Assembly: GCA_027186245.1 (NCBI GenBank)
Contig: CP114481.1
Location: 43,555,501-43,619,500, forward strand
Direction: 5' to 3'
Source: Coriaria nepalensis
Lineage: Eukaryota; Streptophyta; Magnoliopsida; Cucurbitales; Coriariaceae
DNA: 64,000 nt
The notes beneath the pieces were generated by a model. That model had not been told where the DNA came from. It searched no databases and worked only from the letters and a program-made list of their open reading frames with translations. The translations under genes and the position numbers were made by a program. Positions 25,368-38,808 of the stretch are shown piece by piece; positions within the stretch are counted from its first letter, which is position 1; each line of letters starts with the position of its first letter.

Positions 25368-28300
25368 AGTTGTGTTTGTAGTGCAAAAATAGAATGTGTT
25401 CGACTTGCTTGGAAATAAGTTATTGACTTGAAATGACTCATTGAAATGATTTTAAGGTTAAACGAATGCACACTTTCCTTGCATTGATCATTTGCAAGTT
25501 ATGCACAAAACTTGTGTTTGTAGTGCAAAAATAGAATGTGTTCGACTTGCTTTGAAATAAGTTATTGAGTTGAAATGATTCATTGAAATGATTTTAAGGT
25601 TAAACGAATGCACACTTTCTTTGCATTAATCATTTGCAAGTTATGCACAAAAGTTGTGTTCGTAGTGCAAAAAAGGAATGCGTTCGACTTGCTTTGAAAT
25701 AAGTTATTGAGTTGAAATGACTCATTGAAATGATTTTAATGTTAAACAAATGCACACTTTCCTTGCATTGATCGTTTGCAAGTTGTGCACAAAAGTTGTG
25801 TTTGTAGTGAAAAAATAGAATTCGTTCGAATTGCTTTGGAAGGAGATATTGAGTTGAAATGACTCATTGAAATGATTTTAAGGTTAAACGAATGCACACT
25901 TTCGTTGCATTGATCATTTGCAAGTTATGCACAAAAGTTGTGTTTGTAGTGAAAAAATAGAATTCGTTCGAATTGCTTTGAAAGGAGATATTGAGTTGAA
26001 ATGACTCATTGAAATGATTTTAAGGTTAAACGAATGCACACTTTCGTTGCATTGATCATTTGCAAGTTATGCACAAAAGTTGTGTTTGTAGTGAAAAAAT
26101 AGAATGCGTTCGACTTGCTTTGAAATAAGTTATTGAGTTGAAATGACTCATTGAAATGATTTTAATGTTAAACGAATGCACACTTTCCTTGCATTGATCA
26201 TTTGCAAGTTGTGCACAAAAGTTGTGTTTGTAGTGAAAAAATAGAATTCGTTCGAATTGCTTTGGAAGGAGATATTGAGTTGAAATGACTCATTGAAATG
26301 ATTTTAAGGTTAAACGAATGCACACTTTCGTTGCATTGATCATTTGCGAGTTATGCACAAAAGTTGTGTTTGTAGTGAAAAAATAGAATTCGTTCGAATT
26401 GCTTTGAAAGGAGATATTGAGTTGAAATGACTCATTGAAATGATTTTAAGGTTAAACGAATGCACACTTTCGTTGCATTGATCATTTGCAAGTTATGCAC
26501 AAAAGTTGTGTTTGTAGTGAAAAAATAGAATTCGTTCGAATTGCTTTGAAAGAAGATATTGAGTTGAAATGACTCATTGAAATGATTTTAAGGTTAAACG
26601 AATGCACACTTTCTTTGCATTAATCATTTGCAAGTTATGCACAAAAGTTGTGTTCGTAGTGCAAAAATAGAATGCGTTCGACTTGCTTTGAAATAAGTTA
26701 TTGAGTTGAAATGACTCATTGAAATGATTTTAATGTTAAACGAATGCACACTTTCCTTGCATTGATCGTTTGCAAGTTGTGCACAAAAGTTGTGTTTGTA
26801 GTGAAAAAATAGAATTCGTTCGAATTGCTTTGGAAGGAGATATTGAGTTGAAATGACTCATTGAAATGATTTTATGGTTAAACGAATGCACACTTTCGTT
26901 GCATTGATCATTTGCAAGTTATGCACAAAAGTTGTGTTTGTAGTGAAAAAATAGAATGCGTTCGACTTGCTTTGAAATAAGTTATTGAGTTGAAATGACT
27001 CATTGAAATGATTTTAAGGTTAAACGAATGCACACTTTCTTTGCATTGATCATTTCCAAGTTATGCACAAAAGTTGTGTTTGTAGTGAAAAAATAGAATT
27101 CGTTCGAATTGCTTTGGAAGGAGATATTGAGTTGAAATGACTCATTGAAATGATTTTAAGGTTAAACGAATGGACACTTTCCTTGCAATGATCATTTGCA
27201 AGTTATGCACAAAACTTGTGCCTGTAGTGCAAAAATAGAATTCGTTCGACTTGCTTCGAAATAAGTTATTGACATAGACTGACTCATTGAAATGATTTTA
27301 AGGTTAAACGAATGCACACTTTCTTTGCATTGATCATTTCCAAGTTATGCACAAAAGTTGTGTTTGTAGTGAAAAAATAGAATTCGTTCGAATTGCTTTG
27401 AAAGAAGATATTGACTTGAAATGACTCATTGAAATGATTTTAAGGTTAAACGAATGCACCCTTTCCTTGCATTAATCATTTGCAAGTTATGCACAAAAGT
27501 TGTGTTTGTAGTGCAAAAATAGAATGTGTTCGACTTGCTTTGAAATAAGTTATTGACTTGAAATGACTCATTGAAATGATTTTAAGGTTAAACGAATGCA
27601 CACTTTCCTTGCATTGATCATTTGCAAGTTATGCACAAAACTTGTGTTTGTAGTGCAAAAATAGAAATCGTTTGACTTGCTTTGAAATAAGTTATTGACT
27701 TGAAATGACTCATTGAAATGATTTTAAGGTTAAATGAATGTACGCTTTCCTTGCATTGATCATTTGCAAGTTATGCACAAAACTTGTGTTTGTAGTGCAA
27801 AAATAGAATGCGTTCGACTTGCTTTGAAATAAGTTATTGAGTTGAAATGACTCATTGAAATGATTTTAAGGTTAAACGAATGCACACTTTCCTTGCATTG
27901 ATCATTTGCAAGTTGTGCACAAAAGTTGTGTTTGTAGTGAAAAAATAGAATTCGTTCGAATTGCTTTGAAAGAATATATTGAGTTGAAATGACTCATTGA
28001 AATGATTTTAAGGTTAAACGAATGGACACTTTCCTTGCATTGATCATTTGCAAGTTATGCACAAAAGTTGTGTTTGTAGTGAAAAAATAGAATTCGTTCG
28101 AATTGCTTTGAAAGAATATATTGAGTTGAAATGACTCATTAAAATGATTTTAAGGTTAAACGAAAGCACACTTTCCTTGCATTGATCATTTGCAAGTTGT
28201 GCACAAAAGTTGTGTTTGTAGTGCAAAAATAGAATGCGTTCGACTTGCTTTGAAATAACATATTGACTTGAAATGACTCATTGAAATGATTTTAAAGTTA

Positions 28301-28524
28301 AACGAATGAACACTTTCCCTGCATTAATCATTTGCAAGTTATGCACAAAACTTGTGTTTGTAGTGCAAAATTAGAATGCGTTCGACTTGCTTTGAAATAA
28401 GTTATTGACTTGAAATGACTCATTGAACTAATTTTAAGGTTAAACGAATGCACACTTTCCGTGCATTGATCATTTGCAAGTTGTGCACAAAAGTTGTGTT
28501 TGTAGTGAAAAAATAGAATTCGTT
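25368..28524 (+). repeat. Segment duplicated 4544 bp away (32 monomers), copy A
   Basis: Matches 29912-33068 at an offset of 4544 bp, which is 32 x 142. Markers: the odd GCAAAAAAGGAATGCG run (25670 and 30214), CTTGTGCCTGTAGTGC (27215 and 31759), GACATAGACTGACTC and CGAAAGCACACTTTCC. This is the first region where GGAAGGAGATATTGAG monomers become common. The right part (26253-28524) is the founder-like version of the 16-monomer unit repeated at 30797-37612. Confidence 0.88.
26253..26394 (+). repeat. Example monomer, class with GGAAGGAGATATTGAG
   Basis: A 142-bp monomer starting CGAATTGCTTTGGAAGG, then AGATATTGAGTTG. The class appears only from about 25.8 kb onwards and is frequent to the right end, so it marks the younger middle and right domains. 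Confidence 0.85.
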
Positions 28525-29911
28525 CGAATTGCTTTGAAAGAATATATTGAGTTGAAATGACTCATTGAAATGATTTTAAGGTTAAACGAATGGACAGTTT
28601 CCTTGCATTGATCATTTGCAAGTTATGCACAAAACTTGTGTTTGTAGTGCAAAAATAGAATTCGTTCGACTTGCTTTGAAATAAGTTATTGACTTGAAAT
28701 GACTCATTGAAATGATTTTAAGGTTCAACGAATGGATACTTTCCTTGCAATGATCATTTGCAAGTTATGCACAAAACTTGAGTTTGTAGTGCAACAATAG
28801 AATGCGTTCGACTTGCTTTGAAATAAGTTACTGACTTGAAATGACTCATTGAAATGATTTTAAGGTTAAACGAATGCATACTTTCCTTGCACTGATCATT
28901 TGCAACTTATGCACAAAAGTTGTGTTTGTAGTGAAAAAGTTGAATTCGTTCGAATTGCTTTGAAATAAGTTATTGACTTGAAATGACTCATTGAAATGAT
29001 TTTAAGGTTAAACGAATGGACACTTTCCTTGCAATGATCATTTGCAAGTTATGCACAAAACTTGTGTTTGTAGTGCAAAAATAGAATTCGTTCGACTTGC
29101 TTTGAAATAAGTTATTGACTTGAAATGACTCATTGAAATGATTTTAAGGTTAAACAAATGCACACTTTCCTTGCATTGATCGTTTGCAAGTTATGCACAA
29201 AAGTTGTGTTTGTAGTGAAAAAATAGAATTCGTTCGAATTGCTTTGGAAGGAGATATTGAGTTGAAATGACTCATTGAAATGATTTTAAGGTTAAACGAA
29301 TGCACACTTTCGTTGCATTGATCATTTGCAAGTTATGCACAAAAGTTGTGTTTGTAGTGAAAAAATAGAATTCGTTCGAATTGCTTTGAAAGGAGATATT
29401 GAGTTGAAATGACTCATTGAAATGATTTTAAGGTTAAACGAATGCACACTTTCGTTGCATTGATCATTTGCAAGTTATGCACAAAAGTTGTGTTTGTAGT
29501 GAAAAAATAGAATGCGTTCGACTTGCTTTGAAATAAGTTATTGAGTTGAAATGACTCATTGAAATGATTTTAATGTTAAACGAATGCACCCTTTCCTTGC
29601 ATTAATCATTTGCAAGTTATGCACAAAAGTTGTGTTCGTAGTGCAAAAATAGAATCCGTTCGAATTGCTTTGAAAGAATATATTGAGTTGAAATGACTCA
29701 TTGAAATGATTTTAAGGTTATACGAATGCACACTTTCGTTGCATTGATCATTTGCAAGTTATGCACAAAAGTTGTGTTTCTAGTGAAAAAATAGAATTCG
29801 TTCGAATTGCTTTGAAAGAAGATATTGAGTTGAAATGACTCATTGAAATGATTTTAAGGTTAAACGAATGCACCCTTTCCTTGCATTAATCATTTGCAAG
29901 TTATGCACAAA
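28525..29911 (+). repeat. Spacer segment repeated 9088 bp away
   Basis: From 28525 to about 29720 the sequence matches 37613-38808 at an offset of 9088 bp (64 x 142), including CGAATGGACAGTTTCC (there CGAATAGACAG), GGTTCAACGAATGGATAC, GCAACAATAGAATGCG and GAATCCGTTCGAATTG. After 29720 it has a one-off TTATACGAATG change and runs into copy B. Confidence 0.85.
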
Positions 29912-32900
29912 AGTTGTGTTTGTAGTGCAAAAATAGAATGTGTTCGACTTGCTTTGAAATAAGTTATTGACTTGAAATGACTCATTGAAATGATTTTAAG
30001 GTTAAACGAATGCACACTTTCCTTGCATTGATCATTTGCAAGTTATGCACAAAACTTGTGTTTGTAGTGCAAAAATAGAATGTGTTCGACTTGCTTTGAA
30101 ATAAGTTATTGAGTTGAAATGACTCATTGAAATGATTTTAAGGTTAAACGAATGCACACTTTCTTTGCATTAATCATTTGCAAGTTATGCACAAAAGTTG
30201 TGTTCGTAGTGCAAAAAAGGAATGCGTTCGACTTGCTTTGAAATAAGTTATTGAGTTGAAATGACTCATTGAAATGATTTTAATGTTAAACAAATGCACA
30301 CTTTCCTTGCATTGATCGTTTGCAAGTTGTGCACAAAAGTTGTGTTTGTAGTGAAAAAATAGAATTCGTTCGAATTGCTTTGGAAGGAGATATTGAGTTG
30401 AAATGACTCATTGAAATGATTTTAAGGTTAAACGAATGCACACTTTCGTTGCATTGATCATTTGCAAGTTATGCACAAAAGTTGTGTTTGTAGTGAAAAA
30501 ATAGAATTCGTTCGAATTGCTTTGAAAGGAGATATTGAGTTGAAATGACTCATTGAAATGATTTTAAGGTTAAACGAATGCACACTTTCGTTGCATTGAT
30601 CATTTGCAAGTTATGCACAAAAGTTGTGTTTGTAGTGAAAAAATAGAATGCGTTCGACTTGCTTTGAAATAAGTTATTGAGTTGAAATGACTCATTGAAA
30701 TGATTTTAATGTTAAACGAATGCACACTTTCCTTGCATTGATCATTTGCATGTTGTGCACAAAAGTTGTGTTTGTAGTGAAAAAATAGAATTCGTTCGAA
30801 TTGCTTTGGAAGGAGATATTGAGTTGAAATGACTCATTGAAATGATTTTAAGGTTAAACGAATGCACACTTTCGTTGCATTGATCATTTGCGAGTTATGC
30901 ACAAAAGTTGTGTTTGTAGTGAAAAAATAGAATTCGTTCGAATTGCTTTGAAAGGAGATATTGAGTTGAAATGACTCATTGAAATGATTTTAAGGTTAAA
31001 CGAATGCACACTTTCGTTGCATTGATCATTTGCAAGTTATGCACAAAAGTTGTGTTTGTAGTGAAAAAATAGAATTCGTTCGAATTGCTTTGAAAGAAGA
31101 TATTGAGTTGAAATGACTCATTGAAATGATTTTAAGGTTAAACGAATGCACACTTTCTTTGCATTAATCATTTGCAAGTTATGCACAAAAGTTGTGTTCG
31201 TAGTGCAAAAATAGAATGCGTTCGACTTGCTTTGAAATAAGTTATTGAGTTGAAATGACTCATTGAAATGATTTTAATGTTAAACGAATGCACACTTTCC
31301 TTGCATTGATCGTTTGCAAGTTGTGCACAAAAGTTGTGTTTGTAGTGAAAAAATAGAATTCGTTCGAATTGCTTTGGAAGGAGATATTGAGTTGAAATGA
31401 CTCATTGAAATGATTTTAAGGTTAAACGAATGCACACTTTCGTTGCATTGATCATTTGCAAGTTATGCACAAAAGTTGTGTTTGTAGTGAAAAAATAGAA
31501 TGCGTTCGACTTGCTTTGAAATAACTTATTGAGTTGAAATGACTCATTGAAATGATTTTAAGGTTAAACGAATGCACACTTTCTTTGCATTGATCATTTC
31601 CAAGTTATGCACAAAAGTTGTGTTTGTAGTGAAAAAATAGAATTCGTTCGAATTGCTTTGGAAGGAGATATTGAGTTGAAATGACTCATTGAAATGATTT
31701 TAAGGTTAAACGAAGGGACACTTTCCTTGCAATGATCATTTGCAAGTTATGCACAAAACTTGTGCCTGTAGTGCAAAAATAGAATTCGTTCGACTTGCTT
31801 CGAAATAAGTTATTGACATAGACTGACTCATTGAAATGATTTTAAGGTTAAACGAATGCACACTTTCTTTGCATTGATCATTTCCAAGTTATGCACAAAA
31901 GTTGTGTTTGTAGTGAAAAAATAGAATTCGTTCGAATTGCTTTGAAAGAAGATATTGACTTGAAATGACTCATTGAAATGATTTTAAGGTTAAACGAATG
32001 CACCCTTTCCTTGCAATAATCATTTGCAAGTTATGCACAAAAGTTGTGTTTGTAGTGCAAAAATAGAATGTGTTCGACTTGCTTTGAAATAAGTTATTGA
32101 CTTGAAATGACTCATTGAAATGATTTTAAGGTTAAACGAATGCACACTTTCCTTGCATTGATCATTTGCAAGTTATGCACAAAACTTGTGTTTGTCGTGC
32201 AAAAATAGAAATCGTTTGACTTGCTTTGAAATAAGTTATTGACTTGAAATGACTCATTGAAATGATTTTAAGGTTAAATGAATGTACGCTTTCCTTGCAT
32301 TGATCATTTGCAAGTTATGCACAAAACTTGTGTTTGTAGTGCAAAAATAGAATGCGTTCGACTTGCTTTGAAATAAGTTATTGAGTTGAAATGACTCATT
32401 GAAATGATTTTAAGGTTAAACGAATGCACACTTTCCTTGCATTGATCATTTGCAAGTTGTGCACAAAAGTTGTGTTTGTAGTGAAAAAATAGAATTCGTT
32501 CGAATTGCTTTGAAAGAATATATTGAGTTGAAATGACTCATTGAAATGATTTTAAGGTTAAACGAATGGACACTTTCCTTGCATTGATCATTTGCAAGTT
32601 ATGCACAAAAGTTGTGTTTGTAGTGAAAAAATAGAATTCGTTCGAATTGCTTTGAAAGAATATATTGAGTTGAAATGACTCATTAAAATGATTTTAAGGT
32701 TAAACGAAAGCACACTTTCCTTGCATTGATCATTTGCAAGTTGTGCACAAAAGTTGTGTTTGTAGTGCAAAAATAGAATGCGTTCGACTTGCTTTGAAAT
32801 AACAGATTGACTTGAAATGACTCATTGAAATGATTTTAAAGTTAAACGAATGAACACTTTCCCTGCATTGATCATTTGCAAGTTATGCACAAAACTTGTG

Positions 32901-33068
32901 TTTGTAGTGCAAAATTAGAATGCGTTCGACTTGCTTTGAAATAAGTTATTGACTTGAAATGACTCATTGAAATAATTTTAAGGTTAAACGAATGCACACT
33001 TTCCGTGCATTGATCATTTGCAAGTTGTGCACAAAAGTTGTGTTTGTAGTGAAAAAATAGAATTCTTT
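29912..33068 (+). repeat. 4544-bp-spaced duplication, copy B (contains 16-mer copy 1)
   Basis: Direct copy of 25368-28524 with a few differences, for example AATAACTTATTGAG at 31522 against AATAAGTTATTGAG and CGAAGGGACAC at 31713 against CGAATGGACAC. Its last 2272 bp (30797-33068) are the first of three consecutive 16-monomer units. Confidence 0.9.
30797..33068 (+). repeat. 16-monomer higher-order unit (2272 bp), copy 1
   Basis: Exactly 16 x 142 bp. Markers repeated at +2272 and +4544 are TTTGCGAGTTATGC, CTTTCTTTGCATTAATC, CTTGTGCCTGTAGTGC (cctg at 31765, 34037, 36309), GACATAGACTGACTC, TTTGTCGTGC (in two of the three), AAATGAATGTACGC, AACAGATTGAC and TTCCGTGCATTG. Copy 1 begins after a normal GAATTCGTTCGAATTG. 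Confidence 0.93.
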
Positions 33069-35340
33069 CGAATCGCTTTGGAAGGAGATATTGAGTTGAA
33101 ATGACTCATTGAAATGATTTTAAGGTTAAACGAATGCACACTTTCGTTGCATTGATCATTTGCGAGTTATGCACAAAAGTTGTGTTTGTAGTGAAAAAAT
33201 AGAATTCGTTCGAATTGCTTTGAAAGGAGATATTGAGTTGAAATGACTCATTGAAATGATTTTAAGGTTAAACGAATGCACACTTTCGTTGCATTGATCA
33301 TTTGCAAGTTATGCACAAAAGTTGTGTTTGTAGTGAAAAAATAGAATTCGTTCGAATTGCTTTGAAAGAAGATATTGAGTTGAAATGACTCATTGAAATG
33401 ATTTTAAGGTTAAACGAATGCACACTTTCTTTGCATTAATCATTTGCAAGTTATGCACAAAAGTTGTGTTCGTAGTGCAAAAATAGAATGCGTTCGACTT
33501 GCTTTGAAATAAGTTATTGAGTTGAAATGACTCATTGAAATGATTATAATGTTAAACGAATGCACACTTTCCTTGCATTGATCGTTTGCAAGTTGTGCAC
33601 AAAAGTTGTGTTTGTAGTGAAAAAATAGAATTCGTTCGAATTGCTTTGGAAGGAGATATTGAGTTGAAATGACTCATTGAAATGATTTTAAGGTTAAACG
33701 AATGCACACTTTCGTTGCATTGATCATTTGCAAGTTATGCACAAAAGTTGTGTTTGTAGTGAAAAAATAGAATGCGTTCGACTTGCTTTGAAATAAGTTA
33801 TTGAGTTGAAATGACTCATTGAAATGATTTTAAGGTTAAACGAATGCACACTTTCTTTGCATTGATCATTTCCAAGTTATGCACAAAAGTTGTGTTTGTA
33901 GTGAAAAAATAGAATTCGTTCGAATTGCTTTGGAAGGAGATATTGAGTTGAAATGACTCATTGAAATGATTTTAAGGTTAAACGAATGGACACTTTCCTT
34001 GCAATGATCATTTGCAAGTTATGCACAAAACTTGTGCCTGTAGTGCAAAAATAGAATTCGTTCGACTTGCTTCGAAATAAGTTATTGACATAGACTGACT
34101 CATTGAAATGATTTTAAGGTTAAACGAATGCACACTTTCTTTGCATTGATCATTTCCAAGTTATGCACAAAAGTTGTGTTTGTAGTGAAAAAATAGAATT
34201 CGTTCGAATTGCTTTGAAAGAAGATATTGACTTGAAATGACTCATTGAAATGATTTTAAGGTTAAACGAATGCACCCTTTCCTTGCATTAATCATTTGCA
34301 AGTTATGCACAAAAGTTGTGTTTGTAGTGCAAAAATAGAATGTGTTCGACTTGCTTTGAAATAAGTTATTGACTTGAAATGACTCATTGAAATGATTTTA
34401 AGGTTAAACGAATGCACACTTTCCTTGCATTGATCATTTGCAAGTTATGCACAAAACTTGTGTTTGTCGTGCAAAAATAGAAATCGTTTGACTTGCTTTG
34501 AAATAAGTTATTGACTTGAAATGACTCATTGAAATGATTTTAAGGTTAAATGAATGTACGCTTTCCTTGCATTGATCATTTGCAAGTTATGCACAAAACT
34601 TGTGTTTGTAGTGCAAAAATAGAATGCGTTCGACTTGCTTTGAAATAAGTTATTGAGTTGAAATGACTCATTGAAATGATTTTAAGGTTAAACGAATGCA
34701 CACTTTCCTTGCATTGATCATTTGCAAGTTGTGCACAAAAGTTGTGTTTGTAGTGAAAAAATAGAATTCGTTCGAATTGCTTTGAAAGAATATATTGAGT
34801 TGAAATGACTCATTGAAATGATTTTAAGGTTAAACGAATGGACACTTTCCTTGCATTGATCATTTGCAAGTTATGCACAAAAGTTGTGTTTGTAGTGAAA
34901 AAATAGAATTCGTTCGAATTGCTTTGAAAGAATATATTGAGTTGAAATGACTCATTAAAATGATTTTAAGGTTAAACGAAAGCACACTTTCCTTGCATTG
35001 ATCATTTGCAAGTTGTGCACAAAAGTTGTGTTTGTAGTGCAAAAATAGAATGCGTTCGACTTGCTTTGAAATAACAGATTGACTTGAAATGACTCATTGA
35101 AATGATTTTAAAGTTAAACGAATGAACACTTTCCCTGCATTGATCATTTGCAAGTTATGCACAAAACTTGTGTTTGTAGTGCAAAATTAGAATGCGTTCG
35201 ACTTGCTTTGAAATAAGTTATTGACTTGAAATGACTCATTGAAATAATTTTAAGGTTAAACGAATGCACACTTTCCGTGCATTGATCATTTGCAAGTTGT
35301 GCACAAAAGTTGTGTTTGTAGTGAAAAAATAGAATTCTTT
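33069..35340 (+). repeat. 16-monomer higher-order unit, copy 2
   Basis: Begins with the junction variant GAATTCTTTCGAATCGCTTT, seen only at the two internal unit junctions (33063 and 35335). It marks the exact recombination joint between the end and the start of the unit. One private-looking change (TGATTATAATG) is shared with copy 3 but not copy 1. Confidence 0.93.
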
Positions 35341-37612
35341 CGAATCGCTTTGGAAGGAGATATTGAGTTGAAATGACTCATTGAAATGATTTTAAGGTTA
35401 AACGAATGCACACTTTCGTTGCATTGATCATTTGCGAGTTATGCACAAAAGTTGTGTTTGTAGTGAAAAAATAGAATTCGTTCGAATTGCTTTGAAAGGA
35501 GATATTGAGTTGAAATGACTCATTGAAATGATTTTAAGGTTAAACGAATGCACACTTTCGTTGCATTGATCATTTGCAAGTTATGCACAAAAGTTGTGTT
35601 TGTAGTGAAAAAATAGAATTCGTTCGAATTGCTTTGAAAGAAGATATTGAGTTGAAATGACTCATTGAAATGATTTTAAGGTTAAACGAATGCACACTTT
35701 CTTTGCATTAATCATTTGCAAGTTATGCACAAAAGTTGTGTTCGTAGTGCAAAAATAGAATGCGTTCGACTTGCTTTGAAATAAGTTATTGAGTTGAAAT
35801 GACTCATTGAAATGATTATAATGTTAAACGAATGCACACTTTCCTTGCATTGATCGTTTGCAAGTTGTGCACAAAAGTTGTGTTTGTAGTGAAAAAATAG
35901 AATTCGTTCGAATTGCTTTGGAAGGAGATATTGAGTTGAAATGACTCATTGAAATGATTTTAAGGTTAAACGAATGCACACTTTCGTTGCATTGATCATT
36001 TGCAAGTTATGCACAAAAGTTGTGTTTGTAGTGAAAAAATAGAATGCGTTCGACTTGCTTTGAAATAAGTTATTGAGTTGAAATGACTCATTGAAATGAT
36101 TTTAAGGTTAAACGAATGCACACTTTCTTTGCATTGATCATTTCCAAGTTATGCACAAAAGTTGTGTTTGTAGTGAAAAAATAGAATTCGTTCGAATTGC
36201 TTTGGAAGGAGATATTGAGTTGAAATGACTCATTGAAATGATTTTAAGGTTAAACGAATGGACACTTTCCTTGCAATGATCATTTGCAAGTTATGCACAA
36301 AACTTGTGCCTGTAGTGCAAAAATAGAATTCGTTCGACTTGCTTCGAAATAAGTTATTGACATAGACTGACTCATTGAAATGATTTTAAGGTTAAACGAA
36401 TGCACACTTTCTTTGCATTGATCATTTCCAAGTTATGCACAAAAGTTGTGTTTGTAGTGAAAAAATAGAATTCGTTCGAATTGCTTTGAAAGAAGATATT
36501 GACTTGAAATGACTCATTGAAATGATTTTAAGGTTAAACGAATGCACCCTTTCCTTGCATTAATCATTTGCAAGTTATGCACAAAAGTTGTGTTTGTAGT
36601 GCAAAAATAGAATGTGTTCGACTTGCTTTGAAATAAGTTATTGACTTGAAATGACTCATTGAAATGATTTTAAGGTTAAACGAATGCACACTTTCCTTGC
36701 ATTGATCATTTGCAAGTTATGCACAAAACTTGTGTTTGTAGTGCAAAAATAGAAATCGTTTGACTTGCTTTGAAATAAGTTATTGACTTGAAATGACTCA
36801 TTGAAATGATTTTAAGGTTAAATGAATGTACGCTTTCCTTGCATTGATCATTTGCAAGTTATGCACAAAACTTGTGTTTGTAGTGCAAAAATAGAATGCG
36901 TTCGACTTGCTTTGAAATAAGTTATTGAGTTGAAATGACTCATTGAAATGATTTTAAGGTTAAACGAATGCACACTTTCCTTGCATTGATCATTTGCAAG
37001 TTGTGCACAAAAGTTGTGTTTGTAGTGAAAAAATAGAATTCGTTCGAATTGCTTTGAAAGAATATATTGAGTTGAAATGACTCATTGAAATGATTTTAAG
37101 GTTAAACGAATGGACACTTTCCTTGCATTGATCATTTGCAAGTTATGCACAAAAGTTGTGTTTGTAGTGAAAAAATAGAATTCGTTCGAATTGCTTTGAA
37201 AGAATATATTGAGTTGAAATGACTCATTAAAATGATTTTAAGGTTAAACGAAAGCACACTTTCCTTGCATTGATCATTTGCAAGTTGTGCACAAAAGTTG
37301 TGTTTGTAGTGCAAAAATAGAATGCGTTCGACTTGCTTTGAAATAACATATTGACTTGAAATGACTCATTGAAATGATTTTAAAGTTAAACGAATGAACA
37401 GTTTCCCTGCATTGATCATTTGCAAGTTATGCACAAAACTTGTGTTTGTAGTGCAAAATTAGAATGCGTTCGACTTGCTTTGAAATAAGTTATTGACTTG
37501 AAATGACTCATTGAAATAATTTTAAGGTTAAACGAATGCACACTTTCCGTGCATTGATCATTTGCAAGTTGTGCACAAAAGTTGTGTTTGTAGTGAAAAA
37601 ATAGAATTCGTT
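35341..37612 (+). repeat. 16-monomer higher-order unit, copy 3
   Basis: Third consecutive copy, again starting at GAATTCTTTCGAATCG. Its end continues into flank sequence (37613 onwards) that matches the flank of the founder-like copy at 28525, as expected if the unit was amplified in place by unequal exchange. Confidence 0.93.
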
Positions 37613-38808
37613 CGAATTGCTTTGAAAGAATATATTGAGTTGAAATGACTCATTGAAATGATTTTAAGGTTAAACGAATAGACAGTTTCCTTGCATTGAT
37701 CATTTGCAAGTTATGCACAAAACTTGTGTTTGTAGTGCAAAAATAGAATTCGTTCGACTTGCTTTGAAATAAGTTATTGACTTGAAATGACTCATTGAAA
37801 TGATTTTAAGGTTCAACGAATGGATACTTTCCTTGCAATGATCATTTGCAAGTTATGCACAAAACTTGAGTTTGTAGTGCAACAATAGAATGCGTTCGAC
37901 TTGCTTTGAAATAAGTTACTGACTTGAAATGACTCATTGAAATGATTTTAAGGTTAAACGAATGCATACTTTCCTTGCACTGATCATTTGCAACTTATGC
38001 ACAAAAGTTGTGTTTGTAGTGAAAAAGTTGAATTCGTTCGAATTGCTTTGAAATAAGTTATTGACTTGAAATGACTCATTGAAATGATTTTAAGGTTAAA
38101 CGAATGGACACTTTCCTTGCAATGATCATTTGCAAGTTATGCACAAAACTTGTGTTTGTAGTGCAAAAATAGAATTCGTTCGACTTGCTTTGAAATAAGT
38201 TATTGACTTGAAATGACTCATTGAAATGATTTTAAGGTTAAACAAATGCACACTTTCCTTGCATTGATCGTTTGCAAGTTGTGCACAAAAGTTGTGTTTG
38301 TAGTGAAAAAATAGAATTCGTTCGAATTGCTTTGGAAGGAGATATTGAGTTGAAATGACTCATTGAAATGATTTTAAGGTTAAACGAATGCACACTTTCG
38401 TTGCATTGATCATTTGCAAGTTATGCACAAAAGTTGTGTTTGTAGTGAAAAAATAGAATTCGTTCGAATTGCTTTGAAAGGAGATATTGAGTTGAAATGA
38501 CTCATTGAAATGATTTTAAGGTTAAACGAATGCACACTTTCGTTGCATTGATCATTTGCAAGTTATGCACAAAAGTTGTGTTTGTAGTGAAAAAATAGAA
38601 TGCGTTCGACTTGCTTTGAAATAAGTTATTGAGTTGAAATGACTCATTGAAATGATTTTAATGTTAAACGAATGCACCCTTTCCTTGCATTAATCATTTG
38701 CAAGTTATGCACAAAAGTTGTGTTCGTAGTGCAAAAATAGAATCCGTTCGAATTGCTTTGAAAGAATACATTGAGTTGAAATGACTCATTGAAATGATTT
38801 TAAGGTTA
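37613..38808 (+). repeat. Flank segment, copy of 28525-29720
   Basis: Matches at an offset of 9088 bp with few changes (CGAATAGACAG, GAATACATTGAG). It carries the same GGTTCAACGAATGGATAC, GCAACAATAG and GTGAAAAAGTTGAATTCG markers. Confidence 0.88.
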
